A DNA stretch of 64,000 nucleotides from Orthonyx spaldingii (Eukaryota > Chordata > Aves > Passeriformes > Orthonychidae). The notes under the pieces were generated by a model, which saw only the letters and a program-made list of their open reading frames with translations, did not search any database and was not told where the DNA came from. The stretch is taken from NCBI GenBank assembly GCA_013397795.1, contig VZTJ01004191.1, forward strand, positions 659,880 through 723,879. The letters are read 5' to 3'. A program made the translations under genes and the position numbers. Of this stretch, positions 25,443-37,199 are shown piece after piece; within the stretch, counting starts at the first letter, position 1; each line of letters starts with the position of its first letter.

Positions 25443-28400
25443 ACTTTCTGGTTAGGGCTTGGATGGAAGATCCATTGTCTGATACTTTGCCCAGGCTGTG
25501 CAATACACTGAGGTCAAATTGTTGTGGGCATAATTCTGTACTGACTTGGGAGAGGCCTCAAATAGTCCCCTGGGTGTTTTCCCTCTCTGTCCTGTTTCTG
25601 CACCACATGAGTCAGCTCAAGGAAGGGGCACCATGAGAAGCACAGGGCACCTCTTGGTGCCAGGACCCATCTGCTGAGTTGGGGCTGATGGTGATAAAGA
25701 GAAAAACTTCAAACACATAAATGAGCAGCAGGATCCCATGCAATTTTTCCATGATCATGGGCTTTTTCATTTGAATTAGTATTTTTCCAGCTCTTTCTGC
25801 AAATAAAGCTGTTTGGCCTTGATTGTGGCAGTGGGGCTGGAGCACACTGCCCACCTTGGGTCACCTGTTGTCCTGGGGCTGAACACCAAGGCAGACACTG
25901 AGAGGCTTAAGCCCCCTTTAACGTTAGGGAAAGTTTTCACATGCTGTTATTCACACTCTGCGCCCTTTATGGAGAAAGCAGGTGCACATTAGGTGGCTGC
26001 TAAACATTAACTAAAATACTGCAGAGTATCTTTCTCAGGGGGCCAGAGTGAGGAGAAATGGTAACTTGAACATCTCACTGCTCCTGTGGCAGCAGAGTGT
26101 GCAGTCATCAGAGCAACTCTTTACTACCAGCAGTGCACTTCATCTTCTTGCAGTACAGGAAAATACTGGAGGGGGTTTATCTATTTCTAGTTAATTTTAA
26201 AGGTTGGGCTACATCCTGCTGAAGAGAACACTGAACAATGTCATTTTAGGAGTATTTTTCTCTCCTATTTATATGCATTTGTATAGAAACTAAGATTAGT
26301 ACTAGAAAGGTATTTAGCATATTTTTGTGGTTTTAGTGTTACTTATGTGCTATATTATTAAAGATTCAGTATTGCCTGAAGAGTCAACTTGCAAAAAAGT
26401 AAACTTTATCAACAGTGATTCATAAATTCTTTGTGTATGTAGATTGATACAGGAGACATTTGGACAAATACTTAATTTGCTGAAAAACTAGAATTTTGAA
26501 TGATTAAAATTATTTGCAAATTAACACAATTTTGGGTTAGATTGCATTTCTTAGCAAGGTAAAATATTAATTTGCTGCATTCTTATTTCAATAATTTTTT
26601 CAGCCTAAAATGTTTTGTTTAGGAATTTTTTTGTAATTTAATTTTTAGGGATTTTGCAAAATACAGAAATAAAAATGAGAATTTTTGTTGTGCGTGAGCT
26701 CCTGCTCTTGACTGAAAAATAGTTGTCTTTCGTTTCACCAGAAAAAACCTTATATTTTCTAAAATAATGATTTTCAGGCTCAGGGCATTTCTGTGGTGTT
26801 CTTCAGCTAAAAATGGAGCTGAAATAGTTTTTCTACAACTCTGATTAGTACAATAGCTGAAATAATTAATACAGTAACTAAAATGTTGTTGCCTTACACA
26901 GAAACACCAAAATCGCTTTTGTTTCTACATGTAATGATTTTGATCTTCAATTTCTCCCAATATTTTTAGCAGTGTACAATTTCTGTCTTCCCGTAACGGC
27001 AGATATTCAGTATCTGCATGTAAACACCGAAAAACCACTTGCTTGATTACACTTGTGGCCCATTAAATATCTGCTTTCATCTCTGTAATTCCTCTCTTCT
27101 CAGAGGCTCGGCAGTGGGACTCAATCAGCCATGTGTTATCTTTCCCAGATCCCTTTCGCAGCATAGCGCAGTGCACAGGAATGCAGTTTGTCAAACACAT
27201 TGTGTCTGAAATCCTTTGTTGGGAGAAGTGGAGAGAAAGAGATTATAAAATGCCTCAAAACCTTCAATAAGGCCATTCCCAGGTTTCTTGTATTCTGTTC
27301 AGCCAAACAAAGCGTTCGTACCTCACTTTGATGTGTAGGGTGGTGTATTATAGCATATAGTATGTATTGTATCTCAGAACAGCATCTGTTGTCCAGGCTG
27401 CAGTTTGCAAAGAATAACTTACTTTGTTATAGTAACTCCCTATGTTTTGGCAAGTTTTTAGGCTCAAGGACAACGCAGAGGGGAATTTAGAAGAAATAAA
27501 TACCTGAATCTGTTGTCTATAATGTTAGTTTTCATAGGTGGTGAGATTTAAGATCCTGGTGTGTTTTGTAGGAGAGGTGAACAAAAATACCCAATCAGAC
27601 TGGTGATGTGTGTTTTTCATTACTCTGCTAATACAAACCTCTCAGAGGTAAAGCCGAGCAGTGTGAATAACTTCTTGAAATTGTTAACGTCTGTCACCCT
27701 GAGGCAATATCTGACTGACTTTCTATAGTGTTTCCTCCTCAAAATTCTGTACACAAAAAGCATTTATTTACAATACACTGGCACTGTAGGTTTAAGTTGA
27801 ACATTTTGCACTGGTGTAATTTTGAGAGTTAGCCTAGAATAGGTAGGAGTAAACACGTTGCAAAGTGCCAAATGAGTTGCAGAGTCCACCCTGATGTTGC
27901 TTAGAGCAGTGTTTTGGGCGAGACACACAGTTTTCAGAGTAGCAAGCTGGGTTACAATGTGAATTCTCTGCCAGTGTACTCTGAGAGAATTTGTCTCTCC
28001 TTTACAGGTCAGATATCCAAGGGGAAGTCTGGGAAGGCTTTGTAATGCAAATCTGGCTAGCCTTCGTTCACACAAGGAATGTTAGATGCTGACCCATAAG
28101 AACTGAGTTCAAGATTTCTGTGAATATGTGGGATTTGAATTAACACGGTAATGAAAGGCTCTAAGAGTATAAGGTGCATTCAGTATCTAAATCACTTACA
28201 TGGTTTAGAAAGCTAAAATTGTCTCTGTGATGATTAAAAGAAAGCTGGTTGATACTATTCCTTGGCATAAACATTAACAGGAATCCACCCATGGCACTTG
28301 GATGTTTATTGAACAGTTGGTGTGTTTTATTTAATAGAGTCAAAGAGAAAAGTGGTAGTAGGTTTGTTGGAGATGTACTGTGTTTATGGTGGGTGACAGA

Positions 28401-28882
28401 AAATTGAGAAGTAAAACAAATAGCAAAGAAACAGATCCCAGCAAAAATGCTTAGTTATAATATTTGGCAGATTTTGTGTGTTAGAAAATATAAAGCACAT
28501 TAACAGGCAAATAAAATCGCACCAGACAGTAACAGCCATCGAATTTACACAAGAAAAAAATAACAGTGAGCTCACTTATTCAGCTCTGTGGCACAGACAA
28601 CTTCCTGGACTATGCTTTAAATCCATGATATTTTCATGAAAGATTAGAATATAGATACAGAGTAGAGAAATCCCAAGTTTCTACATGAAACAGAGACACA
28701 CGGTAGTGCTTGTATTTGCCCCAGAAGGTGTTTGTCTTTTATTACACTGTTCTGTTGAGTGTATATCTCTTTTCAGCTCTGTTCTTTTGTCTTGTGGAAC
28801 ATGGTTCAGATGAAAAATAAAAGTTACAGATAAAATTTTTGGAGGACTGGATATACATAATTATTTCATAATTTTATTTCAA

Positions 28883-28918
28883 TACTAATATTTGCTATTT
28901 TTCTTTCCCTTTCCACAG
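28883..28918 (+). promoter_or_regulatory. Branch point candidate and 3' splice site of the EGF 4 exon
   Basis: TACTAAT at 28883-28889 is close to the ideal branch-site consensus. It is followed by a T/C-rich tract and ttccacag, placing the candidate branch adenosine about 30 nt before the exon. This is a strong acceptor and supports exon start 28919. Confidence 0.65.
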
Positions 28919-29044
28919 AGGGTATGAACTGTATGAACAAAGATCATGGGTGTGCACACATCTGCCGGGAGACACCCAAAGGTGGGGTCGCCTGTGAATG
29001 TAGACCTGGCTTTGAACTTGCCAAAAACCAGAAGGACTGCAAAT
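28919..29044 (+). CDS. SCUBE1: SCUBE1 internal exon encoding an EGF-like module (probably EGF 4)
   Basis: This 126-nt exon encodes 42 residues with the six-cysteine EGF pattern: Cys at exon residues 5, 12, 16, 26, 28 and 41. The segment NCMNKDHGCAHICRETPKGG is recognisable from the SCUBE family, and the module as recalled fits SCUBE1 better than SCUBE2 or SCUBE3. The start follows a good acceptor (ttccacag) with a TACTAAT branch-like sequence about 30 nt upstream. The donor is gtaggt after AAAT, leaving phase 1. The T joins TA of the next exon to make Leu, which restores the family's Leu-Thr-Cys junction. The acidic D-x-D-E-C calcium-binding start is absent, so this is a non-calcium-binding EGF, as known for the middle EGFs of SCUBE proteins. 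SCUBE1 is secreted and cell-surface tethered in endothelium and platelets. The exact exon number is inferred. Confidence 0.93.
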
Positions 29045-29054
29045 GTAGGTAGAT
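29045..29054 (+). promoter_or_regulatory. Tandem 5' splice site GTAGGTAG of the EGF 4 exon
   Basis: Two overlapping donors four bases apart are visible: AAAT/gtaggt (used in the annotation) and GTAG/gtagat at 29049. Only the first keeps the frame into the next exon and gives the conserved Leu-Thr-Cys junction. The second would add four bases and shift the frame. Confidence 0.6.
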
Positions 29055-31959
29055 GAAGATTAAATTTCAAATGCCCCAAAATGTCTTGTTTTCTTCATTG
29101 TTGTAATGTTCCAGAAGAAGTTAACTATGTTTTGGTCGAAGGTGATTTGTAATTTTAGTAATGAGGGGGTTTTTTTTGCTGTAGAAGATGCATTTGGGGA
29201 TGGATAAGAGGAGTTGAATAATAGAATGTTGGCAGTGGTTTGGTTATCAAAATGATAACTTTTCTTCTTTCCTATGAATGCAGAAAAGTGAAGGATCAGT
29301 TTAATCCAGACTTTCCTTCTAAAGCAATACAAAAAACCCACAGTGGATTCTGGCTTGCAATATTTTGAAGCTTCACAAAGATGCATGTATTGATAAGTCT
29401 ACTAATGAATTTAATGATACACCCACTAGAGCTTTCAAATTGAAAGTGTGAGTTCTTCTCTTTTAAAAGACAGAAATGATCACTTTAGTCATGATTCCAC
29501 TGCTCACAGTCTAGATTTCTTACTTGGAAAACATGCAGCTGCATCATATATACTGTTCTTCAGAGAAAAGCCCACAGTGGTATATATTCTTGAAGCTGGG
29601 ATGCTAAAGGTACAGATACTCATTAGCCCACAAAATTAGAAATTGTTCTGTACAGGTTCAAATAATTGACCTCAGCACTGTCATCTGAAAGCTTCAGAAT
29701 GATGACTTCAGCGAGGCTCAGGTCTGAGTCCAATAGCTTGTATTCCTGCTTGGTAGCTCCGACAGAGACAAAAAAAGTACAATAAAACAACATGAAATGT
29801 TTGCTGCTCTGCAGAGGGCCAGTATTTTTGAGACAGTTTTTCTTACACTTCAGTTTTCTACTTCCTGAGATCTCCAATGTGTAAACACACAGAGATGATA
29901 TTAGTTCCCAAGTACAAAGTCAAAAGAATCACTTTTGAATATCATAAGGAAATGCCACAGAATGTTGTACAGCCTGATTTCTACTTAGTATTAAGAGGCT
30001 ACACAGGACCAAAGGCTAAAGCACAGAGAAAAATGCCTTTATGGTAATTTTCATTCTCAATGTTTATTAAAAGTGAACATTGCGTGCTGTTAATTGGAAT
30101 GCAACATCAGCTACATTGGTGAAGTGTGGGAGGATGTTTACTTATGTTGTTCATTATTTGTTTCCTCAAATTTTTATATTGTTTGGGAGTTTCAGTTTCC
30201 TTTCACATGGATGGTGGCAGGAGGATTAGAGCCTTTTCTGGAACATTATTTCTCAATGCCTCAAGGTTTAATAGAGTAAAAACTTCATTTTATTCTGTGG
30301 CCTCTGGTGTTCGAATTGTAGTTGGAAGTCTAATGAACTTTTGGTGACAGACCTCTGAGTAGGGACACTGAGTTTTCCAAGGCTACAGAGCTTACTTTGG
30401 AGTACACCAGCTTCTAAACCCACAGTACATTCTGCAAGTATGATCCAGAGCCATATTTAAAATAACTACTTCTAGTTGTTCCAAATGCAAAGAAGTATAG
30501 AGGAGTAGCCGGATAGCCTGGGACAATAATCGTGAGACTACAGCAGGCTGTTTATAGAAGCCTAATTCTGAAACCAAATCTCAACTTTAAAAAAAAACTT
30601 TTTCACAGCTAACCATTTCAGTGGAATTGGCCTAAATCCTCAGCTGCAGTTTTGCAACTGCTCAGTGCAGCTGTGTTGAAGACCTGGAAAAGAGACACTT
30701 CCCACTTGCCAGCCTGGACTGGTCTGTAGCCCTGTATAACAGGGACTGGTAGGGTCTGGATACACCCTTGTGAAACCCTGTATCCCTCCCAATTATGCCG
30801 ATTTATCGTGGTCCTCCATGAGTCCATGCCTTTCAGGGTTTGTCAGAGCTTGCTGCTCTGGATTTTTATGTGAACAAGTACTAGGTGAATTTTTGTCAGC
30901 CAGTTTGCAATTCAATCAGGCCACTGGGCGAGGTTTTCCTATGTATTGTCCCAAGGTCTTCAGTAACAATGCATGTGTTCCTCAAAGGAAGATGTTAAAA
31001 TAAGTTAGAAAGCAGAAACACTTGGAAGGAGGCTCCCTGCTTTTTATGCATGAATCACAAGATTGCCATTACATCCTAATGACATAATCCTGTGCCATTT
31101 TATCATTTACCATCACATGCTGGTAAAGCAGTCACTCTCACTTCATTCAGTGTCCGTGATGGTCAGTGCTCATTAAACAGGCATGTGTTCAGTAGCTTCC
31201 TCTCCATAATTTAGTGTCATGCCTTTCCTGCTGCACAGTATTTAAACCCTATTGTGAACATAAAATTTTTTATTTCCTCATGGATTTTCCCATGATGCTC
31301 ATTACTGTAATATCAAAGTGCTTTGTAGGCATTTGTAATGTATTTTCAAAACATTCTTGTCAATTAGTTAAAAAGTACTGGTTTGCCTATGTTACAAAAG
31401 AGAAATGAAGATATAGATATTAATGTCAAAGCCATTTAGTAATGATAGGTGATTATCAAGAGCCACACAGAGCCCAGCTAAGCATTTATAGCCTGTTAAA
31501 ATGATCCAAGCCAAACTCCTGATGGCTCCAGCTGTAGTTGCAAATGCCATTGAGAAAGGAATATAATATCAGTAACCTGTAATAGAAGAGATTCGAGTGA
31601 CTTGCCAAGCTCTAAGAAGGAATTCCACAGCAAAGGCAGAAATAGATTAGAGTTTTTAGGGCTCTTTTCACTCTCTGAACAAGACCATTCTTTCTTGACC
31701 ATCCATTTCTGATTTACTACTCCCAAAAAGATTCCCAGTTGTTTACACAACCCTGACTTTCCCCAGCTTCACCATGCACTAAATGAGACAGGAGCGTTTT
31801 CTGCATTTGTCATTAAGGAGAGTTATCATGACCCAATAGGTCTATGTACAACAAGTCTGGTATTTTGTAGCTTTTGAGTGCTTAAGATTGCAGCCTTAAT
31901 GGTTTCTTAGTGAAAATTTTAAGTATGCAATTTCTAGTTGCCCAACATGCTAAGAAAAC

Positions 31960-32030
31960 ACTAAAGTGTTGAGACTGAAAGGGACCTCAAGAGATCATCC
32001 AGAAATACACGGAGCAGATTCATGCAGACC
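31960..32030 (-). mobile_element. Possible eroded CR1 3' tail
   Basis: The phrase 'actgaaagggacctcaagag' followed by 'atcatccag' resembles the reverse complement of the CR1 3' end. The similarity is short and fades within 70 bp. Confidence 0.35.
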
Positions 32031-35000
32031 CATATGTGATCCCTCACATGAGCTGCATCCTTTAGATCTAAAGCATCAGTAAACTTCAACTTCTGGGAGT
32101 TTACTGATACTCCTGTAAACAACTTTAATGGCCTCTGGTGTACACAAACCCAGAAGAAGATTATGCTTTGTCAGTAATTTACATAGACACTTGCTGGCAG
32201 CAGAAAGAAGAGACTTCAGAGCAGTGAATTTGGTTCCAGATTCTGTTGAAAAAACCATGGGAATTTACCTCTTCTTCCCACCTCTGGTTCCATAATAGAT
32301 ATTAATATCCTGCTCCTGAGCACGATTGCATTACAAGTTTTTGATAAAGTGAAGATTTTCTCCCCAAATATAATATGAACAAAACAAGAGATTTGTGTTC
32401 ACCTCTTTCTTAGCTAGAAGTTTAAGAGGAAACCTAAAGCAGGTGCACATACCTGCAAGCTGCAACCTGAAAGAGTTATAAACAAGTAAAAGCTGAATAT
32501 TTTAATGAAAAATGCTGAGTAACCCTATCTACATCTGTTTCTATCTGCCTCCTTGGATAACAATTATTTAAGTGAGCAGGAAGGCTAGTGCAAAGTAATT
32601 CTAAAAATCCTGTCTAGTACATTTGCAATAAAATGCTGGCCTACCTATGCCAAGTAGCAGCTTTTCAGTTCCTGCTGACAGTGTCCTCATGCAACTGCTT
32701 GCTATCAGCACAAAGATCTCCAGAATGTTGAAAATGTAAAGCCGTACTAGAATGAATCATGTAAGCAATGTTGCATGCACAGCTTTATCGAGTAGAAAAG
32801 AGGTGCCCATATATTTATGTAAATTATAAATTTGATGGTCAATTTAGTTAAAAAGCAATGCGGTTTTTCAGTTATCTGGAGTTACAATATGCTTATTTGA
32901 GAAGTCCATTCTACAAAAACAAAAGATCTGTCTTGTGACAAATTCTGTGGCATCTGAGCTATATTATATATTTCAGTCCACATGTGGACAAGATCAGGAC
33001 AGTGTTGTCTTGGGCAATTTTGTAAGTTACCAGGTAATAAAGGCTAGATTAAATAATTGGCCATATGTTTTCAAGTACTTCTTGTCATGGGCATGTAAGA
33101 TGGAAGAAACCAGAAGGAGGTTTTTGTGAAACTTCAGAGGAGCTCTGAAAACAGGATTTAGTCTGTAGAGTGAGGCTGAATTCTGGTATTTTCTGTGTTC
33201 TGGGGAGTTTAGCATGGACTATCAATATCAATATTTAGTGGAATATGTCCATTAACATCCTTTTTGTTCCTTAAGATTTCATTTCCCTTTCAGACAGTTG
33301 TTTCTCATTTTTCATCACCCAGATGTCATTTCTAGACTAGTCCATGTATTTCTCTGGATGTTAGCACTGGCCCACATGCCGAGCTGTGTCTCAGGGCTGT
33401 TGGGCTCAGCCCAGTCAAACTGAAGAGATGCCACTGGTTCCAGTGTGGGCAGGTAGGGACATTATGCCAGCTACCAGGGCCTGAAAGGTGTCTGGCCAGC
33501 CCAGGACCCTGTGCATTGTACTCAGTGAAAAGAATTAATCTGGTTTAAAGGCCCTTTGAAGCCCCAGTGTCAGCCCTAGAGCTCTTCATTCACATGGAAG
33601 AGTGCTGGGAGAACAGGCTGGTGGCTTGGCTGCCAGCACTGGACATGTCCCACAGAGGGTGTGTGTCATTGTAGGGCTTCTCTGCTCTTATACAGGGTAT
33701 TTCTCCCACTAAGGGAAAAGAACCCAGCAATCTGATTGCACTTGAGACATATGCAAATGCTGGAGCACTGTCAAAAGATGGTGTTACTCTGGTTTTAAAT
33801 CTGCCATGTGGGAATAAGTATGTCTGAGTTCTAGCAGATATGTGCATATTCTCCTTCGGTTAAAAAAAAACAACAAACCCTTATTATTTTCCATCTCTTT
33901 CATTTTAACATGATTTATGATAATTTAAGGTGGTCTGTCAGAATTTACCATTTTGCCTCTTTTTGTTTGCCTCCTTAATGTCACAGACTGTGAATGAGCA
34001 CACAGTTGTTTGCATAGCTGCAGAGTCCAAATTTATCAGCAATAGTTTTTAAAAGAACACTTTGTGAATTCTCATTAATACTGCTTTAATTCTTTCTGAC
34101 AAAAATGGAGTAGATCTGGATGTCCATTTGCTTTTAAATAATTATGATTTTCTTCCTCTAAGCAAGAGAAACTTCCCGCTGTGTGACTGCCACAGAATCA
34201 GGGCTGGGAGAAAATTGAAATGACATACTTTACAACTGGATTTTGTACCAATTTCACCTGTAGAGCTGTCAAGCTTCAGAATTTTGGCTCAAGTTGCTTA
34301 AAATAAATAAATAAACTGTGGTCTAGACAGAAATTCAAATCCTTCAAAAACGTGATTTACTAATGTTTCTAGGAGACAGGAAAAGGAACTGACCTACATG
34401 TGCATTCATGGACTGGGTAGAACAGGAACCAGTAACTTTAATATGCAGGGAAACTGTAAAAGTGTGTGATTCTGCAGGATTTGCTGTAAATGCCATCAGT
34501 CTAGTGTGATTTTTTCATAGACAAATATAGTAAGGAAAAGTTCCTCATATAACGTGGGTCAGAGCAAGCATGTTAAGATATTTTCATCTCTGCCAGCAGA
34601 GGCTTTCGGCAAGGAATGCCAAAAATAACCACTGCAGTCACATTTTTTAAATATGCACTTTGTTGCTGATTGCACTTTAAAATCCTCAATAAAAATACTG
34701 TTGGCTAGAAGTGTATTTAAACATCTGGCATAAACAACACCTTTAAGTTAATTTGTGATGGCACTGCAGTCCAATCAGGATAGAAACTTCACATAGTCCT
34801 AGAGGCATATGGGGTCAAGTAATAAGCATGTCTTCACTGGAAAGGTGTGAGCTTTCAGAGTAGAGAATTGACATAAAATTTAGTTTGTTTTGCATTGAAA
34901 ATAAAACCTAAAATGTTCTTGTGCATTGAAGGGAGAGAAATGTTGCTACTGTTTGATGCAAAGCAGAATTATTTGCCTCAGGTACTTTTTCACGAAAATA

Positions 35001-37082
35001 AATTATTATTTAAGCTGTAAAAGTGGAGAGGGAGAAAGAATGCCTGAGGGTGATTGTTGCTTAGGGGTTTTTGTAATGACCAGAGTCCTGGGAAGTTTAG
35101 GATTCTTATGATTTGGGGTATATTCCCTCCCCTGTCTGGTTGGACTGAACCGACAATTTCCATTTTCCAGTGAAGTGCATGAACTCCAGAAAGAGAACAT
35201 GGATCAGGCAGGTCTCCCCATCTTTCTCATTGCCGTTCTTTCCAGTTGGATACAACAGCAATACTCCTGGAAAGTGGGGTGGGAATCCAGGCAGGCTCTC
35301 TTCTCTGAGATTGCTCTTACCAGTGAGCACCAAGGCTGTTCCCTCTCTATCGCTGAACATCACAAGGGTTTCTATGCCAAGTGTGCAGTGGGAAGGACCA
35401 AGGATGCTTGCACCTGTAGCGGCCTCAGGTCTGTACTGACGTGAGAGATGGACGATTCCTATTGTGATCTTTGCCAGAATTCAGGGGCTGAAGTTGTAAA
35501 CTTGTGGTTCCCACGCTGGCAGGAGGTTTTAATGGAAATTCTGTTGGGTATGCTGTGGTGGGTCTCCCTCAGTTGCTTTTTTTAGAACTGTTCCATTTTA
35601 AGCTAAATACTTCAGTGATTACTGAGAGTGACATGACTGTTCAGCACTGAGGCACTCACACCGAAGGTGGGATATTTCATTTCTAGTTACTGTGATGGAA
35701 AATTCCAGTCTACTCCATTTTCGGAAGCTAGAATTAAAGCAGGGTCACTGCCTTCAGTGGGAAAATATATGAGCTTAGCCCTCTTGCATTAGATACAACC
35801 TCAGATTTGAGTTAGATACATGATTTTCAAATCCTGTTAATCATGACCTTGGTTTTACTGTATATTGCAACTTGCTACCCTGCCTCTTTTATAAACTGTC
35901 TTATCTAGAAGGAAAATTCTGCCAAGACCAATGTGAGGAATTTCCTTCTAATTATTAGGAGTCAGTATTTAAATGAGTGTAGTCTGCATTTAAATTACAC
36001 TAACATTTCAAAACATTTAGGTCCTCTGAAATGATGCATATATAACTAAATAATGGCATATTGGATTTCCCCTGTATCTGCCAGTATATATGTACCAATA
36101 AAGAATCTAGGCCAAATAAAGACAGTAAATAGAATTCAGAAATCAGGGAGATCAGAACTGTGTTATTTAGCATCAAGGTGTGCAGCTGCAAAGGATGAAA
36201 TGAAACGGGCAAGTGAGAGGCTTTATTAATGGTGCTAGCCAGCTTAATATTTTAAAGTTGTTTTTTCTTAGCTGGCAGAAATTAAATCCATCATGTGACA
36301 AAGGAAATTAATTGAATCTGATTTATTCATTCATGTAAACTTCTAAACTCTACCTACTCTCATGAAAAATGTTTGCTTTAATGTATGTTTAGTACTTTTC
36401 CACCAGAGGACATTTGAATTGCTAAAAGCTGTTTTTCACTGTATTTCTGGAAGTGAAAGTGGCATCTCCAGTGTTTCCTTCCTGGCTAAGGCCAGCACTT
36501 GGCAGAGCCATAACAACTGTGTATTTTTTGTTGCAGAGAAGAAAAAAAAAAAACCCAAACATTTTCTGTTTTATTTTTAAACCTGTTGCTCTAGGAGGGC
36601 CAGGACTTGATATAGTAAATTTCAAGACTTTTATGGTTCTGGTCTTGCTACTTGGTTTCCGCTTCCTCTGCTTAGAGAATGAAGGGGAAGCAAAAGAGAT
36701 GCTGTCTGTAGACTTGAAGATATACATATGTATTGGTAGATTGTTAATTTCTTCATGGATATGAAGCATGTAGCTTTTAGGTAGACATGGGATTGGCCAA
36801 GAGCCATACTAAAATTATTACTACAAACAGAGTGAGGAAAATGTTTTTATTTTTCTTTCTCTTTTTTTCTTCACTGTGTGGATTGAGGGTAGGGCATGAG
36901 ACAGGCATAAGGGAGGGGGCAGAAGGAAGAAGTAGAAATAATTGCAAACACAAATGTTATGTTGCCTTATGTCTTGGTATGTTACTGCTCTTCTGTGTTC
37001 CGAAAGGCCCTCAAGACTAATTGGTTTCATTGTCATTTTATTTATGGATACATATATACACATTCATTTGGGGCTTAACTAG

Positions 37083-37199
37083 TAACCTGTAACTATGGGA
37101 ATGGAGGCTGCCAACACACCTGTGATGACACAGATACTGGTCCTGTGTGTGGTTGTCATCAGAAGTATGCCCTGCACTCAGATGGCCGAACCTGCATTG
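37083..37199 (+). CDS. SCUBE1: SCUBE1 internal exon encoding an EGF-like module (probably EGF 5)
   Basis: This 117-nt, phase 1-1 exon encodes 39 residues with EGF cysteines at residues 3, 10, 14, 23, 25 and 38. The motifs CNYGNGGCQHTC and CGCHQKYALHSDGRTC are characteristic of SCUBE1; the SCUBE2 and SCUBE3 equivalents differ in the last loop as I recall them. The start at 37083 is fixed by the reading frame: T from the previous exon plus TA gives Leu. The donor ATTG/gtgagt is a textbook strong site. The acceptor is poor: cattcatttggggcttaactag has almost no polypyrimidine tract. The exon lies 8.0 kb after the previous one and 2.8 kb before the cassette exon. Like its neighbour it lacks the calcium-binding consensus. 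Confidence 0.94.

Larger units (their letters stand above)
1..28918 (+). other. SCUBE1: SCUBE1 intron (3' part, more than 28.9 kb)
   Basis: I see no coding exon here. I looked for the preceding SCUBE exon, which should encode a calcium-binding EGF ending in C-I-H-R-S-N and leave phase 1, and did not find it. The stretch is AT-rich, stop-rich DNA with scattered short chance reading frames. CR1 LINE fragments lie at about 9.2-9.6, 11.9-12.2 and 12.7-13.5 kb. Small structured spots lie at 20.9, 21.75 and 24.85 kb. The long upstream intron fits the large 5' introns of vertebrate SCUBE genes. Confidence 0.8.
29045..37082 (+). other. SCUBE1: SCUBE1 intron, 8038 bp, between the EGF 4 and EGF 5 exons
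   Basis: It begins gtaggtagatg and ends cttaactag. The content is mostly unique AT-rich sequence with one possible eroded CR1 3' tail near 31.96 kb and a short GC-richer patch at about 33.36-33.68 kb. No reading frame resembles a known protein. Confidence 0.88.

Noticed and set aside
28885..29079. Open frame on the - strand covering the EGF 4 exon
   Set aside because: It is the antisense shadow of a real, conserved + strand exon, and its translation matches no family.
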